Of a stretch of 64,000 nt of DNA, positions 35,291 through 44,700 are shown piece by piece. The position numbers and the translations under genes are program-made. Source of the DNA: Deltaproteobacteria bacterium (GTDB lineage Bacteria; Desulfobacterota; Binatia; Binatales; Binataceae); the NCBI GenBank assembly GCA_003135135.1, contig PLDK01000017.1, positions 77,715 through 141,714 on the forward strand. The letters run 5' to 3'. The notes beneath the pieces were generated by a model that saw only the letters and a program-made list of their open reading frames with translations, did no database searches and was not told where the DNA came from. The stretch's first letter is position 1. Every line of letters begins with the position of its first letter.

Positions 35291-36549
35291 TGAGCGGACG
35301 GCTTTTACAGCTCGCATGGCGCAATCTGTGGCGCAATCCCCGACGTACTTTCATCACGATGGCCGCCATAGCGTTTGGCTATGTGATGCTGCTGTTCGTT
35401 GCGTGCCTGATGGCCGGTCTGAGATGGCAGATGATTGAGAACGGTACTTGTCTCGTCATGTCCCAGATCCAGGTGCATGCTCCTGGTTACTACCCCAGCC
35501 GTTCCATTCAGAAGACCCTGGGCGGGAACCAAGGGACAGATGTCAGCGCTATGTTGGCCGCCATCACTTCAGATCGCCGCGTTTATGCTGCGGCGCCCAG
35601 AGTCTACGGATACGGCTTGCTAAGTGCGGCTCATCGCTCCGCTGGAGTTAAGCTGATGGGAGTCGTCCCTGAGCAGGAACCGAAAGTTACTATTCTAAAT
35701 AGTCAGATAGCAGAGGGTAGGTACCTGACTGCGCGAATGCCCAAAGGGGTAGTGATTGGCGATAAACTCGCGAGCACGATCGGCATCGGCGTGGGCTCGG
35801 GGATCGTTCTGCTGACGCAGGCTGCGGATGGTTCGATAGGCGATGACGTGTACACAGTAGTGGGGATCTTCCACAGTGGTCTTGATGCTGTGGATCGCGC
35901 TTTGATTCTCATGTCTCTGTCTTCCCTGCAGGATCTTCTGCACCTGGCGCCCGCGAGGATCCATGAAGTTGGTATCAAGCTTAATGACATAACAGCAGCT
36001 ACCACCGTGGCTGCGGCACTTGAGAAACAACTGGATAAATCTCTTCCCGTACGGGTAATGGCATGGCCTGAGCTGGCACCGGAATTGGCCAATTACGTGG
36101 AATTTAATCGCGGCATCACCTTTGTTCTCTTTATCATATTTTTTCTGTTGGCGGTCATCGGTGTCATGAACACCATGCTGATGGCCGTGTTTGAGCGCAC
36201 GCGTGAACTGGGCATGCTGATGGCCCTGGGAATGCGACCAGCTCAGGTGATTGTTTTGGTCATGGCAGAAGCCGCCGGATTGGCAGCGGCGAGCCTGGTT
36301 GTGGGAGGCACGCTTGGCGTCCCGGTACTATGGTATTTGCAGGAGCACGGTTTGGACTTGGGTAGCGCTAGCGGGGGGGTAATCTCTTTGGCAGGGGTAG
36401 TGGTAGGGCACCTCTGGTACGGCCGGCAGGATTTTCCCGTTTATGGTGAGGCGGCACTCGGGCTGGCCGCCACAGCTCTGGTATCCGCGCTCTATCCTGC
36501 ATGGCGGGCCGCTCATTTTCGGCCGACGGAAGCGATTCGTAGGGTCTAA
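35287..36549 (+). CDS. ABC transporter permease (FtsX/MacB-type), first
   Basis: A 420-aa permease with one N-terminal helix after AWRNLWRNPRRTFITMAAIAFG, a large periplasmic domain and three C-terminal helices with ELGMLMALGMRPAQV, the LolCE/MacB coupling segment. It is paralogous to the next gene (shared WRNLWRNPR start). The operon encodes one ATPase, so the two permeases probably form a heterodimer as in LolCDE. A short extra segment near VVGHLWYGRQDFPVYG sits before the last helix. Confidence 0.9.
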   Translation: MMSGRLLQLAWRNLWRNPRRTFITMAAIAFGYVMLLFVACLMAGLRWQMIENGTCLVMSQIQVHAPGYYPSRSIQKTLGGNQGTDVSAMLAAITSDRRVYAAAPRVYGYGLLSAAHRSAGVKLMGVVPEQEPKVTILNSQIAEGRYLTARMPKGVVIGDKLASTIGIGVGSGIVLLTQAADGSIGDDVYTVVGIFHSGLDAVDRALILMSLSSLQDLLHLAPARIHEVGIKLNDITAATTVAAALEKQLDKSLPVRVMAWPELAPELANYVEFNRGITFVLFIIFFLLAVIGVMNTMLMAVFERTRELGMLMALGMRPAQVIVLVMAEAAGLAAASLVVGGTLGVPVLWYLQEHGLDLGSASGGVISLAGVVVGHLWYGRQDFPVYGEAALGLAATALVSALYPAWRAAHFRPTEAIRRV

Positions 36550-36551
36550 CA

Positions 36552-37844
36552 GTGAGAAGCATACTTCTTCTTGGGAAAATCAGTTGGCGCAACCTCTGGC
36601 GCAATCCTCGCGGTACGCTGTTGACCGCTTTAGCCCTGGGTTTGGGTCTTGCGTTGCTGCTGATCTCTTTGGGTTTGCTCGATGGCGGGCACGAGCAAAC
36701 GATCGCCGCCGGGGTCCGGTTTGGTCCGGGGCATGTCGTGATCCAGGCGAAGGGGTATCAAGACTCCAGCTCTGATGAGCTGTTGCTGTCAGCTAAAGTG
36801 GTATCCAGGGTCGAAGGGTTCTTGCAAACCGCGGCAATGAAGAAGCTTGTGCGGGGAGTTAGTCCGAGACTTCTAGCCACCGGGCTTCTAAGTTCCTCAG
36901 CGAATTCCGCTGGCGTGAGAATCACAGGGGTGATTTCGCAAGACGAACCGGCCGTATCGCTGATTCCGAAACGGATAATTGAAGGGACATATTTAAGTAA
37001 TGATATGCCTTCTGGCGTCGTCATTGGCGCCGATCTGTCTCACAAGCTCGAGGTAAAGATAGGTTCCCGAGTTGTTCTCATGACTCAGGCGCTACGACCG
37101 CCTGGCAACGAAACCAAGAATGGCGCCGGGGATGAGACGCAAAGCACTCTTTTGCGGGTGAGTGGCATCTTCCGCACGGGGCTACAGGCGGTCGACGCTA
37201 ACATCATCAACCTTCCCCTGCCCGCGACCCAGGCGCTGCTCGGAGTGCCAGATGGCCAGGTGACTCAAGTGGCTATTTTGCTTCAACAGGAAGGTGATTC
37301 GCGGATGGTAGCAAGAGCCTTGCGAAAGCAATTGACGGGGGAGCCGGTGGAAGTACTGACCTGGCGCGAATCAATCCCGATGCTTGCTCAGATTCTCGGG
37401 CTGGACCACGCCTTTAATTACATCATGAACGGCGTGATATTGGCGATGGTAGGGTTGGGAATACTCAACACGATTCTCATGAGAGTGCTGGAGCGCCGGT
37501 ATGAATTCGGCGTATGTAAAGCTCTTGGTCTTAGGCCTCGGCAGCTTGCAGTGACGGTCATCGGCGAATCTCTGGCCCTCACGGCGATAAGCCTGGCCCT
37601 GGGACTGGCGTTGGGTTTGAGCGTCGAGCATTATTTCGCTACCTCGGGATTGGACCTGCGCTGGATATTCAAGGCGGGTCTTCCACCGGCGCTTGTTTTC
37701 GATCCTATTCTCTACTCGCGCCTAAGCTCGAATCGAATCATCTGGTCCGTTAGTATTGTATTCGCGATGGCGACGATCATTTCGATTTATCCGGCGCTCA
37801 AGGCAGCGCGAACAGAGCTGCCAGACGCATTGAACGCGCTTTAG
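36552..37844 (+). CDS. ABC transporter permease (FtsX/MacB-type), second
   Basis: A 430-aa paralogue of the preceding permease, beginning at GTG two bases after its stop. The N-terminus reads ISWRNLWRNPRGTLLTALALGLGL. The periplasmic domain carries the GVVIGADLSHKLEVKIGSRVVLM block also seen upstream, and the C-terminal membrane part has RRYEFGVCKALGLRPRQLAV. It completes the permease pair of the LolCDE-like exporter. Confidence 0.9.
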   Translation: MRSILLLGKISWRNLWRNPRGTLLTALALGLGLALLLISLGLLDGGHEQTIAAGVRFGPGHVVIQAKGYQDSSSDELLLSAKVVSRVEGFLQTAAMKKLVRGVSPRLLATGLLSSSANSAGVRITGVISQDEPAVSLIPKRIIEGTYLSNDMPSGVVIGADLSHKLEVKIGSRVVLMTQALRPPGNETKNGAGDETQSTLLRVSGIFRTGLQAVDANIINLPLPATQALLGVPDGQVTQVAILLQQEGDSRMVARALRKQLTGEPVEVLTWRESIPMLAQILGLDHAFNYIMNGVILAMVGLGILNTILMRVLERRYEFGVCKALGLRPRQLAVTVIGESLALTAISLALGLALGLSVEHYFATSGLDLRWIFKAGLPPALVFDPILYSRLSSNRIIWSVSIVFAMATIISIYPALKAARTELPDALNAL

Positions 37845-37855
37845 AGAGGAGGGCG

Positions 37856-38593
37856 ATGGTGGCGGCAGAGTGGGCGGTGGAACTGAAGGACGTGAGGAAG
37901 ACCTACCGCACCGGATCTATCGAGGTTCCGGCACTGCGCGGCGTCTCTCTACAGATTGCTGCCGGAGAATTCGCGGCTACTGCCGGTCCGTCAGGCTCTG
38001 GCAAAACCACCCTGCTCAACATCATTGGCGGACTCGACCGGGCAGATGCGGGCGAGATATGGGTGGCAGGGCAAAACCTTCAGCTCCTATCTTCAAGTGA
38101 GCTGGCGCATCTGCGTTTGCAGCGCATAGGCTTTGTGTTCCAAACGTACAACCTGCTGCCCGTCCTTACCGCTTTGGAAAACGCCGAGTTTACGTTGCTT
38201 CTCCAGGGGATGCCTGCGCGCAAGCGCAGAGAAAGGGTGGAAAAGCTGTTTTCTGAAATTGGCCTCGCCGGCCTGGAGGATCGTCGCCCGGCGGAGTTGT
38301 CGGGCGGGCAGCAACAACGGGTTGCCGTGGCTCGCGCCATGGTTACAGAACCCGCACTCATTCTGGCAGATGAGCCCACGGCGAATCTGGACTCTGCCAC
38401 TGCTATCGCCCTCCTCGATGTGATGGAACATCTCAATCGTGTTACTGGTACGACCTTCATCTTTTCCACGCATGATCCCCAGGTTATGGAACGGGCTCAT
38501 CGGTTGATCCGCTTGCGGGACGGTCAAATAGCTAGCGATGAGACGCGTGACAGGCAAGATGCGGGAGTGTCGGCAAGAGGAGACGCTGGCTGA
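37856..38593 (+). CDS. ABC transporter ATPase (LolD/MacB type)
   Basis: A 245-aa ATPase: Walker A GPSGSGKTTLLNIIGGLDRADAG, Q-loop FVFQTYNLLPVLTALENAE, signature ELSGGQQQRVAVARAM, Walker B LILADEPTANLDSATA, H-loop FSTHDPQVM. These are hallmarks of the LolD/MacB/FtsE group. GAGGAGGGCG precedes the ATG. It is the last gene of the plus-strand operon, ending 14 bases before the convergent exported protein, so the operon meets the biosynthetic genes tail to tail. Confidence 0.95.
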   Translation: MVAAEWAVELKDVRKTYRTGSIEVPALRGVSLQIAAGEFAATAGPSGSGKTTLLNIIGGLDRADAGEIWVAGQNLQLLSSSELAHLRLQRIGFVFQTYNLLPVLTALENAEFTLLLQGMPARKRRERVEKLFSEIGLAGLEDRRPAELSGGQQQRVAVARAMVTEPALILADEPTANLDSATAIALLDVMEHLNRVTGTTFIFSTHDPQVMERAHRLIRLRDGQIASDETRDRQDAGVSARGDAG

Positions 38594-38606
38594 GTACAGA
38601 AAGGAG

Positions 38607-39581
38607 TCACTTGGGAATCGATGCGCCCCCGGGCACTGCAGCGATTGGCGCGTGGGCGGCGGACACCGCTGCTGCAGCTACGACCGGCTGTGCGCTTGTG
38701 ATGTAGAACCGAATGAGTTCCGTGGTGACCTCAGGGCCGCCGACAAAGGTGGTGCCTTCCTGCTTGAGCAGCCTGTAGGGCGGCGTCGCCTCGAAATAGA
38801 GGGTATTTTTGGGAACTACCGGCTCGATGACGTGCAGGACGAAGCGCGGCCAGTTCGGCATTACCGTCGCGACATCGACTTGTGCGGTTACCTTGAGGGC
38901 GGGGAAGCTGCCGGCCGGCACGCTGATCTGTTTGGACCTGCTGGCCCAAACTTCCTGACCTACATAGCTGTACGGCGTGATCTGCTGATGAAGTATACCT
39001 TCGGCGCCGTCGCGCGGCGCGTCGAGGACGCGTAGAAACGCTATCCACGGAACTGAGTCCGGATACAGGTCATGTGGCAGGTCTGCGGCCCCGGCCAGCC
39101 GCAGCACCGTCGCATCATTACGCCAGAATTCGCTCTGCAGGGCGCGTCCATGATCGTACAGTGTCCACTGATACATGGTGCAACCCTGACGATGATTGGG
39201 AAACAGCCAGAAGGCGACTTCAAACTGATTAGTCGCTAGGGTGGTCACCTCGATATGGATCGTGTCGTCGTCGACCATTTCGTTCCACGACTTGACCCGG
39301 GTCAGGACCTCACCCGTACGGATTTCTGTTTGCCGGGTTTCGTCTACTTCGGTGCCCGGCGGCGGCGTCATTATGTCACTGCCGGATCGTTCGCCGATCA
39401 GCCCGTGACCGATCAGACCGCGCGTCACAAGCCAGGCATCCATTGCGCCCCCTGCATTCGACTCTGTCTCCGGCGCCAGAACAACATCGGTGCGGCCCAC
39501 GGCAGGCCATAGAGTTAAAGCTGCTACCAGTACGGTCAGCGAAGGAATCAGAATCCAGAATTGGAACGATAAGATCTTCAT
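38607..39581 (-). CDS. Exported DUF3108-like protein, end of biosynthetic operon
   Basis: A ~324-aa protein with an N-terminal hydrophobic anchor or signal (FWILIPSLTVLVAALTLWPAVG) and a soluble beta-rich domain. The C-terminal half (SKQISVPAGSFPALKVTAQVD, NTLYFEATPPYRLLKQEGT) resembles DUF3108/TapB-like domains, which are beta-barrel-like periplasmic folds. I chose MKILSF; the ORF-track start is 21 codons earlier and neither has a strong ribosome site. It is last on the biosynthetic strand and may act in handling or export of the product. Function is not known. Confidence 0.7.
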   Translation of the reverse strand: MKILSFQFWILIPSLTVLVAALTLWPAVGRTDVVLAPETESNAGGAMDAWLVTRGLIGHGLIGERSGSDIMTPPPGTEVDETRQTEIRTGEVLTRVKSWNEMVDDDTIHIEVTTLATNQFEVAFWLFPNHRQGCTMYQWTLYDHGRALQSEFWRNDATVLRLAGAADLPHDLYPDSVPWIAFLRVLDAPRDGAEGILHQQITPYSYVGQEVWASRSKQISVPAGSFPALKVTAQVDVATVMPNWPRFVLHVIEPVVPKNTLYFEATPPYRLLKQEGTTFVGGPEVTTELIRFYITSAQPVVAAAAVSAAHAPIAAVPGGASIPK

Positions 39582-39938
39582 TTTGAAAGCCACATTCCTG
39601 AGCGACGAGCATGCTGCCGCAGCCTGATACGCGTTTTGCTGCATTTTACGGGCCTGCTTTGGCGCAAATGCCCAAAACGCGTACCGCGTGCCGGCGGCGG
39701 CTCTTCAACCTCGAGCAAAGTGTGGAGATGTGAGAAGACTCTCGGACGAGGTGATTAAATCGTACACCAATGGCCTCGAGGGGCAAAGACCGTTGGTGAA
39801 AGAAGTGGAGCGCGACTAGCGGTCAATTTCGGAGCGCGGCATGGGCTCGACACCATCGCCGGCCGTGCTGCGGCCGGCCATTGAAGGGGCCGGCTGGCAC
39901 TGCCAGAGGGGAAAATGACATAAAAAATATTCTGGCGC
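39582..39938. other. Intergenic gap within the biosynthetic strand
   Basis: About 355 bases between the PPTase and the DUF3108-like gene with no convincing ORF. It includes a modest GC-rich inverted stretch near 39860-39890 (CGGCCGTGCTGCGGCCGG), possibly a terminator after the PPTase. The DUF3108-like gene may therefore have its own promoter here. Confidence 0.5.
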
Positions 39939-40721
39939 TCACGCGGTACTTCGAAGTGGTCGCGGCCATTGCCAGCAGGACATAGTCCAACCGCGTCCTT
40001 CGACAGCAAGCGCAGCCACGTAGCCGGTTTCGAGGGTCAACTCCTTCAGAGACCAACCAACGGCTTCGTTTGAATCTGGTTGGGTGCTCAACAGCTCTGC
40101 AGGTTCTCCGGGAATCAGCGACACGTCGAACTGATCCAAGGGGAGCGAGAGTCCTTCGCCTCTCGCCTTGATGTACGCTTCCTTGCGGGTCCAACAGAGA
40201 AAGAACGCGTATTTCTGCAAGTCTGTCGGGAGCGCACGGAGCGTCGCAATCTCGCTTCGCGAGAAAAAACGCTCGGCGATCTGCTCGACTTCCAAATCGC
40301 TGCGGATGAATTCGAGGTCGATGCCGATCTCGCGACCACGAGTAACCGCATAGAGGGCCACTCCGCGAGAGTGGGACATGTTAAAGCGGATCGCATCTCC
40401 GCCAGATTCCCGGGTCAATGCGGGTTTTCCATAAGAGCTGTAGCAGAAGGATAAGCAGTTCGGTGCCCTATTCAAGTAAAGGCCGAGGATAGCCCTGAGT
40501 ATCCCGTGAGCATTGATAAAGCGCCCGCAGTCTGTCTGAAAGTAAAACCGCTCGGCCCTCGTTTGCTCTTCTGCAGCAAGAGTATGCAGGAAGTTGTCGC
40601 GCTGCGGCGAAAACTCGTCCAGAGAGGCTCGCCAGACATGTACTTCGTTCCTACCTAGCATTATTGTCGCCGGCGGAAAGCCCCACGGTGCGGGAGGCGA
40701 GGTGATTGGTAGAGTCTTCAT
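39939..40721 (-). CDS. Sfp-type 4'-phosphopantetheinyl transferase
   Basis: A 260-aa PPTase that activates the carrier domains of the PKS and NRPS. Motifs are RFNMSHSRGVALYAV, the Mg-binding IGIDLEFIR and FFLCWTRKEAYIKARGEGL (WxxKEAxxK). The ATG at MKTLPITSPP is preferred; the ORF-track start at 40760 is a TTG inside the thioesterase gene end. It lies 19 bases downstream of the type II thioesterase on the same strand, so one dedicated PPTase is part of the locus. Confidence 0.93.
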   Translation of the reverse strand: MKTLPITSPPAPWGFPPATIMLGRNEVHVWRASLDEFSPQRDNFLHTLAAEEQTRAERFYFQTDCGRFINAHGILRAILGLYLNRAPNCLSFCYSSYGKPALTRESGGDAIRFNMSHSRGVALYAVTRGREIGIDLEFIRSDLEVEQIAERFFSRSEIATLRALPTDLQKYAFFLCWTRKEAYIKARGEGLSLPLDQFDVSLIPGEPAELLSTQPDSNEAVGWSLKELTLETGYVAALAVEGRGWTMSCWQWPRPLRSTA

Positions 40722-40740
40722 GTGGCCGTTCTTACCGGCC

Positions 40741-41493
40741 TTATTGCAGTTCCTGAACAAGTGACCGGAGTAGAAGAGGCTGTTTCAAAAAGAAATGGTC
40801 GCCGGGAAACATCCGCAGCGAAAACGATACATTCGTCTGAGCACGCCAGGCTTCAAGATCGCTGTCGCTCACTTTGTTATCCTGCAAGCCGCCAAACGCG
40901 GAAATGGGACAGTTCAGGGGCGGCTCAATCGAGTACAGGTAGGTCTCGTACACTGCAAAGTCCGCCCGCAAGATAGGAAGCATGATTTCCATTAATTCTT
41001 CGTGGCCCAAAAGCTCGCTGGGTGTGCCGTTCAGCCGCCGCAGTTCCATTAAAAACTCTCTATCTGGCAGGGTATGAATAGACGGCCCGCGATGAGGGAT
41101 TTGAGGCGCACGAGCAGCAGATACTAATAGGCGAGCAGGATGCAGGCCGTACTGTCTGCGAATCCGGCGAGCGAGCTCAAAACTGACTAATGCTCCGAGG
41201 CTGTGGCCGAAGAAGGCGAAAGGCCTATCCAGGAGTGGGGCCAGGGCTTGGGCGAGGGCTTCGACAAGAGGTGAGAGTTGAGTGAAAGGACGCTCCGTCA
41301 TCCGAGTTCCGCGTCCCGGGAGTTGAACCGGGCAGACCTCGACATCCGCCGGCAAGCTGTCGGACCAGGTACGAAAGATCAACGCGCCTGCTCCAGCGTA
41401 AGGAAAACAAAACAAGCGAAGACGGGTCTTTGGTCCGGGCTTGCGGCATGAAATCCAGGGATCAAAAGCAGCAGCGCTTGTCGAGCGGTTCAT
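40741..41493 (-). CDS. Type II thioesterase
   Basis: A 250-aa alpha/beta hydrolase that removes misprimed or stalled acyl groups from carrier domains. Signatures are RLFCFPYAGAGALIFRTW, the nucleophile GHSLGALVSFELARR and the catalytic His in FPGDHFFLKQP. It follows the MbtH gene by 34 bases on the same strand. Its length and motifs match the TEII/GrsT family rather than a chain-releasing TE, which is present at the end of the NRPS. Confidence 0.94.
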   Translation of the reverse strand: MNRSTSAAAFDPWISCRKPGPKTRLRLFCFPYAGAGALIFRTWSDSLPADVEVCPVQLPGRGTRMTERPFTQLSPLVEALAQALAPLLDRPFAFFGHSLGALVSFELARRIRRQYGLHPARLLVSAARAPQIPHRGPSIHTLPDREFLMELRRLNGTPSELLGHEELMEIMLPILRADFAVYETYLYSIEPPLNCPISAFGGLQDNKVSDSDLEAWRAQTNVSFSLRMFPGDHFFLKQPLLLRSLVQELQ

Positions 41494-41527
41494 TCAAACT
41501 CTGTCCCTACAAAGTAAAACATCCAGA

Positions 41528-41767
41528 TTAACGTTTTGATGAATGGATCGGCTTGTCGCGCTCATCCATATTCCTTCTCAGACTGAGCGGTCTCATGTCG
41601 GTCCACACTTCTTTAATATAAGTCAGGCATTCGGTCTTGGAACCGGTCTTTCCTGTAGCCGTCCAGCCAGGAGGAAATCTTCTCTCGGCGGGCCAGATAG
41701 AGTATTGGTCTTCCTGATTTACAACGACTCTGTATGTTGTCGAGTCTTCCCTGTCGTCACTATTCAT
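41528..41767 (-). CDS. MbtH-like protein
   Basis: A 79-aa chaperone-like activator of adenylation domains. It has the full family signature: [19 protein letters not shown], then [26 protein letters not shown]. The start MNSDDRED overlaps the NRPS stop as ATGA, which means it is translated directly after the NRPS; the ORF-track start lies inside the NRPS. It is the only MbtH gene in the window and probably serves both A domains. Confidence 0.96.
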   Translation of the reverse strand: MNSDDREDSTTYRVVVNQEDQYSIWPAERRFPPGWTATGKTGSKTECLTYIKEVWTDMRPLSLRRNMDERDKPIHSSKR

Positions 41768-44700
41768 ATTGCATCCTTCATCGAGCTTATCGATGGATTG
41801 ACTCCATCGGCAAACCATCCTTCGGTCGCTCGCACCCGATCGAGGCAAGTCCGTAGCTCTTCAGCCAGGACTTCGACATGGGGCTTATAAACCATCGTTG
41901 CGTGATTGCCCGGAACGACATGGACATCCACTCCTTCAGCAGCCCACTCACTCCAGCCCAAGGTCGGATCAGACGAGGTGCCCGCAAGTTCCTGACCAGC
42001 CTTGAAAAGCGTGATTCGACCCGGGTAGTGATGCAGTACATAGTTCTGCGTGGCTCGAAAATCAGCCTTGCAGAGTTCGATGAATGGCTGAGCTTGGGAA
42101 ACTTCAATATCCGCGGGCATCAGGCCCGCTCTTTTAGCGTGCTCGAGGACGCGCTCTAGCAGTTCGTGCTTTGGAAGGCGGGCGAGAGAATCCCGGAGAT
42201 CGAGTGAAAGGCCGAAATAGCGGACAAAGTCAATCAGCAGGCGCGCGTCAAAATCCTCATCGTCGAGCTCTTCATCGGCGGTTGGAATCCGAGTATCCAG
42301 TAAGGCTAACAGAGCTACCCTCTGGCCCTGAGCGTGAAACTGCTGAGCCATCTCGAGAGCTACGACGCCTCCCATGGACCATCCTCCTAAAAGGTAGGGA
42401 CCGCGCGGCTGCACCGTCCGGAGCGCTTCGATGTAGTAAGCGGCCATATCTTCGATGCGCAAGTGCGGTGTTTGTCCTTCTTCCAGCCCTCTTGCCTGTA
42501 GGCCGTAGCAAGGCTGATCCGAGCCTAAATAGTGCGCCAAGTGAACGTAGGGGAAGACATGTCCACCGGCCGGATGTATCAAGAAGAAGGGTCGTCTGTT
42601 GCCCGCGGGTTGAATAGCTACCAAAGATGAATGCGGCGGCGCTGTGGTGCGCTGGTGAAGAATCTTCGCTAGGTGCTCAATGGTTGCTCCCTGGAACACG
42701 GTAGCTAAGGGAACCTTCTTGCCGAGTCTCTTTTCTATCAATGAGAACAAACGAACGGCCGCAAGGGAGTGTCCTCCCAGCTCGAAGAAATTGTCCGTCA
42801 CGCCTATGGGCCGAATACCCAAGACCTCTTCCCACAGACTAGTGAGCTGGAGTTCCACAAGATTACGCGGTGCTACGAACGTCCTTCCCGGTTCCGAGGG
42901 TGTTCGCCCGGGCTCCGGCAGGGCGCCGCGGTTCACCTTCCCGCTAAGCATCAAGGGCAAAGTAGCGAGCGGCACGAAAACCGACGGCATCATATAATTA
43001 GGTAGCCTCTCCTTCAAAAAGACCCGCAGCTCACTAGCCGTTGGCGGGAATTCCCCTTGGGCGACCACATAGGCCACCAACTGCCTCTCCCCAGGAGCGG
43101 TGTCCCGAGCCAGGACAGCAGTCTCGCGGACGGCAGGGTGCTGGCGAAGGGCTGCCTCAATTTCCCCAAGCTCGATACGGAACCCGCGAATCTTCACCTG
43201 ATCATCAAGTCGACCCAGAAACTCGATATTTCCGTCGCAAAGATAGCGGGCGAGATCCCCCGTCTTGTACAGTCGCGTTCCGGGTTGGCTGCTGAAGGGG
43301 TTTGGTACGAAATCCTCAGCAGTCAAATCGGGCCGCTTGAGATAACCTCGAGCCAGGCAGTCGCCGCCAATATACAGTTCACCCGGGACTCCAACTGGAA
43401 CCGGGTCACCGTACTTATTTAGAATATAGGTCTCTCTGTTCGTGAGGGGGCGGCCGATGGGAATTCTCTGGAGAGCCGAGGGCTCGCGAAGCCGTGGAGT
43501 GATATCAAAGGCGGTTGCCGTTATGGTGGTCTCCGTCGGCCCGTACGCATTGATTAGACGGATCGAACTCATCGGCGTTCGGCGCCATAGGTCGAGGAAC
43601 TCGGGCAGCATCGTATCTCCGCCCACGATGAAAACCCGGGGCTGAATATTTGGGACTAACTCCGATAGGTCTGCCCATTCGCGCGCCAGTTCCTGCCAAT
43701 AGCCGGTTGGAATATTGAGCACAGTAAGTCTAAAATCCGAAATTCGTTTGTGAAACTCTGCTGTATGCCATACGTCGGTACTCATCATAACCAGCGTGGC
43801 CCCGACAATAAGCGTAGGCAGCATTTGCTCCAATGATACATCGAAACTCAGCGAGGCAAATTGAAGCACCTTATCGCATGAATCCAGTTCGTAGTGCCTT
43901 TGAACATTAAGGCAGTGCGCCGCAATCGAAGCATGCGAAATGAGGACTCCCTTTGGCTGACCGGTCGATCCCGAAGTATAGATTACATAAGCCAGGTTCT
44001 CGGGCATGGTTAAGCAGACGGGGTTCTCCGCGCTCTTCTGGGCAATGACCTCCGAATCGGAATCCAAACAGACCACCGTTGCATGGTGTTCAGGCAACCC
44101 CGCCAGCAACGTCTTCTGAGTTAGTATTACCGGGACCGCGGCGTCTGCCAGCATGAAGGCGAGTCGTTCCTTCGGATACGCTGGATCCAGGGGCACATAG
44201 ACACCGCCCGCCTTTAGAATGCCGAGCAGTCCAACGACCATCTCGACCGAGGGCTTGAGGCAGACTGCTACGGATACCTCAGGTCCCACTCCCAGAAGGC
44301 GTAGATGATTCGCCAGTCGATTGGCGTGGTGGTTCAGATCGTCGTACGTCAGTTGCTGAGCATCAAGTACTACCGCTATCGCGTCAGGCGTTCGCTCGAC
44401 CTGCGCCTCAAAGAGTTGATGGATACACAGGTTGTTCGGATAATCAACCCTGGTACCGCTCGAGTTCAACAGTAGTTGCTGTCGCTCTGCTTCGGTTAAT
44501 AGCGGCAAGTCCGAGACGCGCCGCTCGGGAGCAGTGGCCACGGCCTCCAGTAAGGTCCTGAAGTGGCCAAGCATACGTGTGATGGTGACAGCCTCAAACA
44601 GGTCTGTGTTATATGCTAATGTTCCTATTAGACCTTGGTCGGTGTCCACGATATGCAGGGTCAGGTCAAAGTGAGTGGTGCCGGTGTCCACTTCGACAGG

